Origin: Cryptomeria japonica
Lineage: Eukaryota > Streptophyta > Pinopsida > Cupressales > Cupressaceae
DNA length: 64,000 nt
Direction of reading: 5' to 3'
NCBI RefSeq assembly: GCF_030272615.1
Contig: NC_081412.1
Location: 474,036,157 to 474,100,156 of the forward strand
Below the pieces are notes generated by a model. The model made no database searches. It was not told the DNA's origin and saw only the letters and a program-made list of their open reading frames with translations. Every line of letters starts with the position of its first letter. Position 1 is the first letter of the stretch. Position numbers and translations under genes: made by a program. Below, piece after piece: positions 46,867 to 57,971 of the stretch.

Positions 46867-47961
46867 TGTTGTCATTGATGGTAGCTATGTTTTGATAGTC
46901 ACCTAAGTCTTTTAGGCCAACTGATAAATCATAATCAATAGAGGAGAAAGTTTATCAGTGAATCAACAAATAGGACTTCAACCAGTAAACATGAACAAAT
47001 TTTTATTCAAAGCAATCGATATGAGCAATCAATGAAGAGTTAGGTGATGCGGTTTTGCAAGAGTGTTGGAGATTGTATTAGGTAGATATGTTTCATATCG
47101 TAGCGGCAGATTAGATAGGATAAGAGAGTTAAGATGTACAGAGAAGTCAATCATGAAGACAACTAACCGGTAGAACAAAGTCACTAAGATTGATAAATCA
47201 GTACACATTATGTTTAATTTTTGAGTTGTTATGTCGGTGACCGACATAAGTAAAGCATGTAGTGCAAGATTGCTTAGATTCATTGAACCTAGGAAATTGT
47301 TCCAAGGCTAGTAGCTAACTAAGTTGATGCTTATAAAAAGTTCGATGAGTTATGAGATGAAGTATGAGATTGTAAGCAAATATTGAGAGTTTGATTGTGC
47401 ATTAATTTGAGAAGCTCTGTATTGATGTGTTGTTGATGTATTGAGCACAACTGAAGCCGATCTTATCAAGCACAGAGGTGCTACATGTAGATTATTTTAC
47501 TAGTGTTTTCATAACAGTTGCAACAGTCAAATCCCCTAATCGGGTAGGTCCTAACAGGCCTGAAATTGTAAATCCCCTAACAGGGTATCTCATTAACTTG
47601 AGTCTAAATCCTCTTTTGAGGTTTCTCCTAACAGGGCAAAGCTTTTAATAGGGTTGAGCTAAATCCCTTAACCGGGTGACTCCTAATAGGGTCTTCTCCT
47701 AACTGGGCATGTTTGTATGACCTTAATTGGTCAAAGATTTCTATTTTACAGATACTGAATCTTGTAGGTACTAACTCCCACCATTGTTTTTCCCTTTTGG
47801 TTTTCCACGTATAAATCTTTGTGCTATGTGGAGATTGATATATTGGGTGTTAGATTATGTGAAAAAATTTCTTTTATGTTTATTAAGCTTTAAGTTTAAA
47901 GTGGTGATCAGATTTGTTTTATTGTTTTTCCTTGCACTAATTCACCCCCCACCTCTCAGTG
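46867..47961. mobile_element. probable solo LTR
   Basis: A block of about 1.1 kb starts TGTTGTCATTGATGG and ends attcaccccccacctctcagtg, termini I associate with plant copia-type LTRs. It is flanked by gttttatg on both sides (46,861-46,868 and 47,960-47,967), so the duplication overlaps the ends. It contains repeated cctaacagggt-like words at 47,530-47,710. The flanking minus-strand coding fossil continues on both sides, which supports an insertion. The terminal dinucleotides are not a clean TG...CA, so the exact ends are uncertain. Confidence 0.5.
47530..47715. repeat. degenerate CCTAACAGGGT words
   Basis: At least seven copies of cctaa(c/t)(a/c/t)ggg(t/c) occur at irregular 15-35-bp spacing inside the probable solo LTR. 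Confidence 0.6.
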
Positions 47962-48769
47962 TTTTATGATTTTATCACTTTTGATATTAAATGTCGTAGA
48001 ACCCTCTTCATCGTGTCCACCAAGTCCTCAAGCTTGAAACCCCATGCTATAATTAGGGAGTATATCTCCATATTTGTCTCGTACCTATGGTTGATATGTA
48101 CAATCTCCTCCCCCATAATTAACTTCACCACCTACACTAGTCTCTCATCCTTGAATAGAAAAATATCCTACAGTCGTCTACCAGTGACCCTGCCCACAAA
48201 AGGCACTAGTTTCTTCTATTTTTTAAACATAAAGCTCACCTCTATTACTCCAATCACTACAATATCACTACCATTGAAATATTATCTTTCTCACACTTCA
48301 ACCTAGTCTTTGAAGAAAATAGTACACATAGACTTAACGGACAAACAATGAAACACTTTCAGAGAAAAATATAACTATCATACCATCATAACAAAACTCA
48401 ATACCATTGTCCTTCACTGTTGAAATTTTCTATTTCCATCAATGGATTTAACTCAATCCCTTCTGCTTGATGTGACATTAAATCCACCACCTTAATGCAC
48501 CAATTAGCTTGGCCAACTCCCACCACTTCGTACTTGCATAAATAATTATTTTCCACCACGTCATCTATTGATAGACTACGAAAATATTCAAGGTGATATT
48601 CCTACATCTCTTGGAAGGATGTAGCCCACTTTGACAACACACCAACCAAATTATTCCCAATCCTTCACACATGAGAGACTTTGAAGTCTCTAAAAAATTT
48701 ATATCTTTAATTTTTTTGAGATATTTATTTAAAAATCATGCATCTTTTTCTTCTTTAATAATTAATTTA

Positions 48770-49220
48770 TTCAGTTGTAATATTAAACCACATTAAATTT
48801 TATCTTTAATTTACTATCGGCTATCTCTTTAACCTCATATAAGGTGAAAGTGATAGTTAACTATAAGTCTATAATTAATTAATCAATCTATTTCATGGTC
48901 ATTGAATGATCACAGATTAACAACATAAGATCTATTTTGGGCTGAAGTTCTAAAGGACAAAGGTTTCTTCAAAATATCCTTGAAATAGAGACACATGTGA
49001 GCATTGTCTATTTAACTATTATAAATTGTATACTTAATTAACTCTAAGACTCTAAATCTATACATAATTAATTTTAATCAATTTAATGATCATTGAATGA
49101 TCATAGATCAATAACATAAGCTCTATTTCGGGTCATAGTTATGAAGGACACAAGTTTCTTCAAAAAGTCACCGAAATAGAGACATGTGTGAGCACTGTCA
49201 GGAATGAAGGTTTTTAATAA
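48770..49220. repeat. about 190-bp repeat, two adjacent copies
   Basis: Segments around 48,870-48,998 and 49,062-49,200 share aattaat, caat, tcattgaatgatca, ag, aacataag, ctctattt and gaaatagagacatgtgtgagca. A third copy is at 52,085-52,360, beyond the TRIM-like insertion. Confidence 0.7.
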
Positions 49221-49237
49221 ATGAATTTAATTTTATT

Positions 49238-49242
49238 ATATT
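49238..49242 (+). repeat. target-site duplication ATATT (left)
   Basis: Directly precedes the left LTR and matches 51,740-51,744. Confidence 0.85.
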
Positions 49243-49685
49243 TGTTGGTGTAAATAAATATTCATCAAGGATATTATTACACTTTACTTAAGTTTACTTA
49301 GGTACATACATTTAATAGTAGTTTGGGTATGAGACACTTAGGTGTTTGTGCCACATTGGGATAGTGTGTGTAGGATAATTTCCACCTTCGGTGGGTGATC
49401 CACCTCATGTGAAATATTTTATTATTTCTCCTACCTACCCACACCTATTGCCTACCTATCCTTGATTCTTATTGAGCCACTTCTCATGTTTGTGTGCTCA
49501 CATATCCCTACCCTTGCCTATATAAGCAGGTTCATCTACATTATTTGTATGGGCAATTATTGAACATCTTGTAATGATCTAGTTGATCATATTTTTCATC
49601 TTGATAGAATACAATTTATTCCGATCATATATTTTGTCTCTCTTATTTCTTCTTTCCATTTCCTCTAGATCTTGGCAAATTATCA
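49243..49685 (+). repeat. 5' LTR of the 2.5-kb element, with internal deletion
   Basis: It lacks the segment between the two ttccacctt repeats that is present in the right LTR (about 51,370-51,440). Confidence 0.88.
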
Positions 49686-49687
49686 AA

Positions 49688-49700
49688 TGGTAACAGAGCC
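49688..49700 (+). promoter_or_regulatory. PBS-like site of the 2.5-kb element
   Basis: tggtaacagagcc lies 2 nt after the LTR and differs from the initiator-Met PBS at one base (a for t). Confidence 0.75.
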
Positions 49701-51218
49701 ATTAGAGTGTCACTGGTTTGTCAATTGAGAGAAATTTGAGGCTATTTGAGGTTTGCATTTTGGAGCTTTCTATTGCAGGTTATTATTGAAGCTTGATGGG
49801 TCAAATATGAGGTCATCATTGGATTGAGGAGGTCCAAGAAAGTCAGTTTTGCCTTTTGTTTCATCCAAATCAAACTTCGGAGGCCAAATCTAGAGGCATT
49901 TGAAGTTTGAAGTTGCGGCGAAATGTTTCCAGGAATTATAATTTTCCAAGCAATTTTCAAATAGCAATATCTCAGTCATCTAGGCTCCTTTTTTTGAGCA
50001 ATTTTTTTTTGACGTATAATTTCATGATCTATATAGTGGTGCAGGAGTTTTCTAATTTTCGGATACAGGTTTTTCGGAAATCGTGAAATCCCGATTTTTA
50101 CAACTTTGGAGGCTTCATTTGGGCTCATATGGACTCCTTTTCACATGCCATTTTTTTAGAGAGTGCATAATTTTTTGTCTACTTTCCTAATCTACCAATA
50201 GTTTGTAGTGATTTTGAGTAGAAATTTTATTGTCAGCATTTGGTCTTTTTTTTGGCCTATTTGGTACTTGTATTTTGCTTGGATCTCAGTTTAGATCACT
50301 GGCAATATTTGTTGAAGTCACTTATATCTCATTTTGATAATTTGTAATAATTGAAATCAGAAGTCCACTTTACCATTATTTGCAAGTGCCAACATGATCT
50401 TTGTATTGGGGTCAGTTGTTCATTTATATCTCTTAGTGAAATTCCATTTGGAGGCATCTTCATCTGCAGTAATCTACATGGCTTCTTTGTTGGTGGCATC
50501 ATTTTCATTTTTCCACATTTGAATATTTTATCATGGTGTATGCTCTTGCTTGAGAAATGTTGTACTCGCACTATCATAAAGTGCCACACCTCTTTGTATC
50601 TTATTATTGTTGACTATTTGATGTAATCCTCTTGTACGTGCATAGATTAGGAATATTTTGTGAGACTTGGTGCATGGCTCCAGTTGAGACTTAGATTGTA
50701 CACATTTGTTCATGGCTCCCACGAGACTTGTATTGCAACAATATTTTCTGCTATTTACGAGTATCTAGATGATGCTCAAAGCAAGTTGTCTCCATGCCTA
50801 ATCTTCTTTTTGTTGCAGCGAGTGATTCATCGTCATCGACTTGTTACCTAGTTTTGTCACACTTTGACATTTTTGGTCCAACATTGGCTCTCTTTCTTCC
50901 TTATGGGGAGGTATTTTTGTCATCATCATTGGACCATCTTTGCAGGAGATTCGACATTCAGGGATTCATGGTCTGCTCTTCTCTCTTATAGGGTGGACAT
51001 ATTTTTCGTTCTTCTCATTCATCATTGAGAGTATTGTGTGCTTTAAGCATCTCTCTTTTTGGGGAGGGTTTTTTCCCATTGGGTTTTTCTCTCTTTCCCC
51101 ACTTTATGGGAGATTGTATTTGCATTTGTACATGGGTACCTAACATGGCCTCGTAGCTGAGACCCATCTTGCATTGCTTAGTTGCATTGTAGACTTTAGT
51201 GCATTCCCCTAAGTTGCA

Positions 51219-51230
51219 CTTAAGGGGGGG
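51219..51230 (+). promoter_or_regulatory. polypurine tract of the 2.5-kb element
   Basis: cttaaggggggg ends directly at the TGTTGG start of the right LTR. Confidence 0.85.
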
Positions 51231-51739
51231 TGTTGGTGTAAATAAATATTCACCATGGATATTAGTAAACTTTACTTAAGTTTACTTAGGTACATTCATT
51301 TAATAGTTGTTTGGGTATGAGACACTTGGGTGTTTGTGCCACATTGGGATAGTGTGTGTAGGAGAATTTCCACCTTTTATGGTGTAGATCTTGTTACTAC
51401 TCTATCATATCCACTTATTGTGGAGTGATTATTCCACCTTCGGGTGGTGATCCACCTCATGTGGAATATTTTATTATTTTTCCTACCTACCCACACCTAT
51501 TTCCTACATACCCTTGTTTCTTATTGATCCACTTGGCATGTTTGTGTGCTCACATATCCCTAGGCTTACCTATATAAGCAGGCTCATCTACATTGTTTGT
51601 ATGGGCAATTATTCAACATCTTGTAGTGATCCAGTTGATCATATTTTTCATCTTGATAGAATACATTTTATTCCTATCATATATTTTGTCTCTCTATTTT
51701 GTGCTTTCCATTGCCTCTAGATCTTGAAAAATTCTCACA
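51231..51739 (+). repeat. 3' LTR of the 2.5-kb element
   Basis: Ends attctcaca, followed by ATATT. Confidence 0.88.
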
Positions 51740-52713
51740 ATATTTAATTATTTATAAATTTATTCATTACTTAAATTTAGTTATAAGGTTAATTCATTCC
51801 CATATATATGATATTTTTGTAATATTAAACTACATTTAAATTTTATCTTTATAATTTTCAAATTATTTAATTTTCTTGTACAATGTGAATTCAATGCATT
51901 CTTGATTTTTAACAAATTTAAAACTAGTGATATTTTGCTCATATCAGAACTTTCAAATATAGTTAAAATTTTTTATTACAATTTATAAACTAAAGCGATA
52001 AAATATGAAAGTCAATTACTTTTAATTTTTATTATATTGTATTATTTATAAATTTGTTCATTACCTAGATTTAAATATTAGATTGATTTATTCACATGTA
52101 ATATTAAACTACATTAAATTTTATCTTTAATTTACTATTGGCTATCCCTTTAACCTCATATAAGTTGCAAGTGCTAGTTAACTATAAATCTATAATTAAT
52201 TAATCAATACATTTAATGATTGTTGGATGATTGTAGATCAATGACATAAGATCTATTTCGGGATGAAGTTCTGAAGGAGAAAGGTTTTTTCAAAAAGTCT
52301 ACGAAATAGAGTTTAGAGACATGTGTGAGCACTGTCAGGAATGAAAGGTTTTAATAAATGAATGAATGAAAGTTTTTAATAAAAGAAATAAAGAAAAAGA
52401 AACAAAATTTAACCACAGTTTTTCCCTTTGAGGAAGCTCTTGAAATTAAGGGAGATTGGACTTTGGAGTAACTACTTAACCAGGGAGATTCAAAAATTAG
52501 AATCCAAATTCATGGATGTAATAAAGTCTGTATGCACCAGTCTGTTTCTTCATCATTTAAAACTCAAATTTTTGGGTAAGTTCTTAAGAAATACAGAACA
52601 CCTGCATCCCACGTTTTTTAATTTTTTTAATCTTGCAGTTTAGATTGTAGAATTAGGGGACCTACATTTTCAACCTTGTCTACCATCAGTATTACTATCA
52701 TACCAAGCTACCA
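51740..52713. other. TSD, AT-rich DNA and third copy of the 190-bp repeat
   Basis: ATATT at 51,740-51,744 is the right TSD. The copy of the repeat seen at 48.8-49.2 kb is at about 52,085-52,360 and ends with the same gtgtgagcactgtcagga. No gene was recognised. Confidence 0.6.
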
Positions 52714-55489
52714 GTGATGGGAAAAGCCAACGAGATACAAATAATAGACTATGCCCAACTGGTTAAAACCCTAGGTTTCACTGATGAATTCCATGATATT
52801 TATGATTCTATGATCCATGGTAGGAAATCCACACAACTTATATTTTCATGTGAGAATAAGGCCATAGAGGGCATGCTCGACAAGGCACCAAAGATTGTGT
52901 ATAATAAAATATTAGGCCAAAACATAAATAAAATTGTAGTGTGGGATGTTGGATTAGGACACATGATGCCACTTGAGGTTTTACCTTGCTTAGAAATTGT
53001 CATGGTCTACGGCCAAAATTATGATGAAAATAGACGAGCAATTGTTAATAAAAATATTCAAAAGAAAATTTTATCCATTACTGAGGAAAAATTTAAAAGT
53101 TTGTTTCACTCAAAGCTTGGAGCAAGAGATTTTGGACACTCAAACATCCACATCAACCTAGAAAATATTGCTTGTGATTATGAAGAAACTGATGAAGAGG
53201 GGAGAAATAATTATCTCAAAGTGATAACAATGGATGGTAAATAATTGGATCAAAATCATAAGCCCCCTTATAAAGGAGATATTTTGTTCCATGGGTTCAG
53301 GATACTATTTCCATGCTAAAATTTTTGTCTGGGATTGGAAAATAATATGAAAGTGGGTGCAAGCCTCCTTGAAATGGTATTTAATATCCATTGTGTTAAC
53401 CAACCTGTTAGTTATAATTTTGTTGAGCACATTGTTTAATCCATGCACGAACAATTTATAAATATTAAAAGAGGTTTCTCTAATGAATTTAGGTTTATAG
53501 CCTACCTATGCCATCTTCTTCTAATGAAATATAGTGGAATGTTTGAGTCCAACAAGCTTCATATTTAGGTGTATAAGGATGATGAGGCCAAAACAATGCA
53601 TCCAATATATGAATGAACCATTAAGATAAGGATGCATGATAAGGGAGGGAACTACAAACATTTTGTAGACTTCTCTTTTACTCCAATGTATCATGCAATT
53701 ACAAACACTCCAATGCCTAGATTGCGTAAATCTTGTAGAGATTACATTCAATTGGGACCTAAAATACAATTGGCTGACTGGTACCTCATGGAAGATTATA
53801 CTATGTTTAGGTTTCATGGATCGGGAGTAGAACCCTATAAAATTCCTATACATGTGACAAATAAGGTTTTTGCATCGGAATATGTATGATAGATGGAGAG
53901 TACATAAAAGCTCTAATTTTATGGTCAAAAAAAGAAGAGCATATTTCTTTCATTACCTTTTTCATGTGGAGGGTACACATTTGAGAGAAAAGAATTCAGT
54001 GTGGTATATGAAACTTTGAATTTTTTTAATTTTGATGTTGACAGTTATTGGAAGTATGATCCATGCAAAATCATTAAAGAAATGGTTGTGGTGAATAAGA
54101 ACACTGCAAGTAAAATCCAACATGAAAGTAAACCCTTGTTAGAAATGTTGAAAAACAAGGATTCTCAATTGTCAACACAAATTATGGGATTGCATATATA
54201 GAGAAAAACAGAGCAAGATATCAAAACCCGAAGGTTCGACAATTTTTACAAAACACCTGATGTTCCATCTACTAGAAAAAATATACTAGAATCTCTATCA
54301 AAGGCTTGTTTAGAGGCAAACTGGACATGAAACAAAATCAATAATTTTTAATCTATGAGGAAGAAGCTAGGTGAACCAAAGACTACTACAACTTTTGAAG
54401 ATATCCTAGAGGATTATGAGTTTAGAAAATTATGAAATATAGAGAATCCATCTGAAGTGCATATGATGGTAGTGATAATGAGATACCCTCAGGTCAAACT
54501 CCAACAACTATTATAGAATCTGCAAAAGCATTTATTTTGAGTGAGACTATGTTAGAAAAATATTCTTTAGGGGCAACAAATAATGGAAAAATTGGGTTAT
54601 CAAAATGGTGGTCTGGGGTCCAAAGGATAAGGCCTTTGGACGCCACTGGAGGTAGAGTTACCAGGAAAAGGTGCATATCATTGAGGCATTGGACTTGAAT
54701 AAACAAATGAAGATGATAATTATAAACTTGAACCTCATTTTGTTATAGCTTCAAATCCTGACACTCAGATTCAATCATGTAACTAGAACATGGTGGATAA
54801 TAAAGTGGGACAAAAAGACACTCAGAAGAGGCCAATAGTAGAAGATAATATACAAAATCCCAGTGATTAAGGCATGATGAAGAAGCAAAAGCTTATGATG
54901 AGTATCAATATAACTCTTACTACATGTAGTTCACCTTTGAAAGTATTGTTTCCATCTCCAGAACAAGCCCCTTGCCTTCAAACAAGTCTAATAACCCCAA
55001 TTATAAGTCATAGTGGGATAGGATTGGGAATTGGTTTTGCATCTTTTTGTAGACCTCACAATGAATTGGTTAGAGCCACAGGCATAGGTGGAGGTTCCTA
55101 CATCACTGTAAGTGCTATTTGATCATTCAAACATTCAATTGTGTCAACAACCCCAAATTTTAATTACAATAATATTGTTGATCAATTTAGAGAGACAGAA
55201 GAAAAAAATAAAGAAAAAGGTTCAATCTAATGATGAAGTTTGCAAGTACTATAGTTGTAGAGGAATAACCAAAACCTACAATGAACATGGTATTTCCCAC
55301 ATATGACCCAAATAAAGAAATGATGGAGTAGAAGGTTGTTGTGCCCACAATTATAAATAAAAATAAACTAGAGAATCAGATTGATCCCTCCTAATTTCAC
55401 ATTAGCACCATCCAAATAGATTTCTTAGGAGTTAAGAATGTGGACAAAATTAATGTGTCAAGAAAGACAAATGAAGTGGTGTACACATG

Positions 55490-55535
<46 letters not shown>

Positions 55536-56590
55536 GTTGGAGAGACAAATACAAAATTTATAGAGAGACCTAAAAAATGAGAAAGAAAAGAGTAAGGCTA
55601 TGGAAGAAAAGGATAAAAAAATCTTCCTCTAAATCTACAAGTGTAGAGAACGAGCAATCAAAGGTGGAACTGAATGAACAAAAGTAAAGCTTAGCTAAAA
55701 GCATTAAAAATTTTGAAAGTGAAATTTCCTCTTTAGTATAATAATACAAAAATCTAGAGAATGCCACTACCTCAACAAAAAAATTACACCAATTGAATAG
55801 AGAGAAGGAAAGAGAAAATCAATAGGAAGAAAAAGTATAAGAAGAAAGAAAAAAAATGAAATACTAGAACAAGAGCTACAAGAGGCATACAATTATATTA
55901 AATCTCTCAAAGACAAATTGAGTGGATCTTCGAGACAAATAATAAGCTTTATAAAAATAAAGATTTGGGAGCAAATAATGCAGAAGGTTGACCAATTATG
56001 TCAGTTATTTGAATTGATTGGAAATCTCATTGTACATTATGTGAAGTTGACTGAATACATTGCTCAGAACAAAAAGTTTATTTCAAGACAGAAAAATGCA
56101 AATCAAATTTTGCAAACAGTCTACAAATCCAATGAAAAATATTTGGTATCCAAGGGAATTCACGACTGCATTTATTCCTTAGTAAAGGCTCCATCTATCA
56201 TTCAAAAATGTAAGAAACTATGTGAATCATAGGAATGTTTGGATAAGGCTTGAAAAAAGATGAAGAAGCTGCATGGAAAGGTGCGGAGATTAACAAAACT
56301 TAGTTTGTCGATGAGTTTTGATACAACACATCAATAAATTAGAGATGTTTCTTTCAAAAGTAAGATGGAGGAGAAAATGAAGCTCAATTTGAACCTGTTT
56401 CCTAAGGACACAAAAAGGCTAACTTTCTGGCCATGGCCAAACCATTGATAACCTTGAATGCAGCTTTGGATGAAACATTGATGTCAAATTCCACTTCCAA
56501 CTGTGAATTGCTGATAGATTTGCATGTCACTTACTATATGTTAGAACAATTTGGAGTTCCATCAGATGGAGAGTGGAGCATGCTACAAAA
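52714..56590 (+). pseudogene. family-A coding unit, copy 1 (unrecognised protein)
   Basis: A plus-strand coding region of about 3.9 kb of unknown function, now broken. The N-terminal open frame (52,714-53,244) contains YAQLVKTLGFTDEFHDIYDS, KIVVWDVGLGHMMPLEVLPC and KSLFHSKLGARDFGHSNIHI. It continues with frame changes: VGASLLEMVFNIHCVNQPVS, FRFIAYLCHLLLMKYSGMFE, then 53,632-53,889 (FVDFSFTPMYHAI, DYTMFRFHGSGVEPYKIPIH) and 54,001-54,201. A Ser/Pro-rich linker (about 54,900-55,100) and a Lys/Glu-rich, coiled-coil-like C-terminal part follow (55,540-56,300; KIWEQIMQKVDQLCQLFELI). At least ten stops or shifts. Copy 2 at 57,972 shares the NxPxxYxFV block and the architecture. Confidence 0.5.
55491..55533. 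repeat. (GA)n microsatellite
   Basis: About twenty GA units inside the Lys/Glu-rich part of family-A copy 1. Confidence 0.95.
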
Positions 56591-57971
56591 GCTCATACAA
56601 TGATTTCATAATATGTATTGTATAATTTGTATTCCCAAATACATTCAGACTTTCTGATTTACTTTTTTTTGTAATTCCTTGAATATTGTAATTTATTGTG
56701 GCTTGAATTAACTATTTTATTTATGTTTTATGATTCTATGAATATTTTTTCATGGCTTGAATTAACTCTATTTTATCTCTATTTTAATTCTCGAAAGGTC
56801 CTTAGAACTAAATTAGAGAAGAAGGTAGACCTTAGTGTTGGGACATTTTTAAAAATTATTGCCATATGGTTTAGGGTTTATCTTCTATGTTTTAAAAGGT
56901 TTAAGTCTAAAACCCTAAAGTCTAGGTCCTAGCTATGTTGCATTCTCTTTTTAATCTATTTCAATGGTCACCCCCGACAATCGGTTTCTGGTATCCTAAG
57001 TTATCCATTGAGGCCCATTATGTCATCCAATGATCGGCCCTTTGTGTTAGCCATCTAGTTCCCCTCTCTTTCATTTTTTGTTTAACTGTCCTCCAGCTTC
57101 AATCAGATCCACAACTACTATTTGCATGCAGTTGCATGATTAGATTAATGGGATGGAAAATATTAACTCTACAACCCGACCGCTTACATGGTAGATGGGA
57201 CCCGCTCAATCTCACTATGCATATATGTGGACAAATCAACAAGTCCCACATGGAGGGCAAGTTGGCATGGTGGAAAGGTGAGCCTGACATGGTCACATCC
57301 TTTGCAATTTACTTAGAAGCGAACAATTTGGCAAAGATCAATGGCCAGAAGTGATTGCGCATTTGTACAACTAATAAAATATGCGTCCAAAGTCTAATTC
57401 CGCAATGCTCCTGCAGATGTGGCATCTGGGACCCATGAAGGCTAATGGTAATAAGACATGAGCATATGGACAACTAAGTGACACAATAAGATTGTGGGAC
57501 CTATGCCCCCATTTTTTAAGTGTGATATACGGATACACTTTGACAGGAGATCTACGATAGAGATTGTTACACGATTGTGCAATTGGGAAAAGGTGCACGT
57601 CCAAGATAACTCCGCAATGCTGACATTTCCGAGGAGGTTTAAGAGGTAATAGTGAAATAAAAATATATTAAATCTACTATGTGCCCCAACATTCAAATAT
57701 GAATTGCAACCTTTACCTCCCGTCATCACATGTGCATATGTGCCCGCAGTTAATCAATCCATTTTTCTCATTATGATCTCCCTCTAGTTCATATTTATAG
57801 TGCTCTGCATATTCTAAAAATTATTTTATGACTTTTACTATAATAGTTAGGGTTTCTAAGAACCAATTGGTGTTTGCACTTTCATTACACTACTACTATC
57901 TTTTGACTTGCTCTGCATAATTCCAGTTTTCTCATTGTTGTCTTAACTGCGTAGGATTTAATTGCAATTGA
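56591..57971. other. non-coding DNA between the family-A copies
   Basis: No gene was recognised. A short phrase, gtcca followed by ctccgcaatgct or ttccgcaatgct, recurs at about 57,386-57,411 and 57,598-57,620. Tagggttt-type words near 57,848 and 58,005 would fit a 5' flank of copy 2, but this is weak. Confidence 0.4.

Larger units (their letters stand above)
46516..48700 (-). pseudogene. unassigned minus-strand coding fossil, split by a probable solo LTR
   Basis: I do not recognise the protein. The minus strand reads protein-like over long stretches with few stops. First comes GVLSKWATSFQEM, then EYHLEYFRSLSIDDVVENNY, then EVVGVGQANWCIKVVDLMSH (48,650-48,380). Next come KLVPFVGRVTGRRL and LIMGEEIVHINHRYETNMEI, then WGFKLEDLVDTMKRVLRHL (48,220-47,990). 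After the LTR it continues with YYTKKSSSSQQEEYLLGINS, then AIPRVGINFCEGVDVSVNYL and DLKTFAKLMRVEDVLRLMSR (46,850-46,550). There are about six stops and some frame changes. It lacks long ATG-initiated frames and is easily missed. Confidence 0.45.
49243..51739 (+). mobile_element. small non-autonomous LTR retrotransposon (TRIM-like, 2.5 kb)
   Basis: The left LTR 49,243-49,685 (443 bp) and right LTR 51,231-51,739 (509 bp) both start TGTTGGTGTAAATAAATATTC and end CA. PBS-like tggtaacagagcc at 49,688 and a purine tract before 51,231 complete the structure, with TSD ATATT on both sides. The 1,545-bp interior has no protein-like frame. The 66-bp length difference is an internal deletion in the left LTR between two ttccacctt repeats. 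LTRs are longer than in classical TRIMs, but total size and lack of coding fit the class. Confidence 0.88.
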
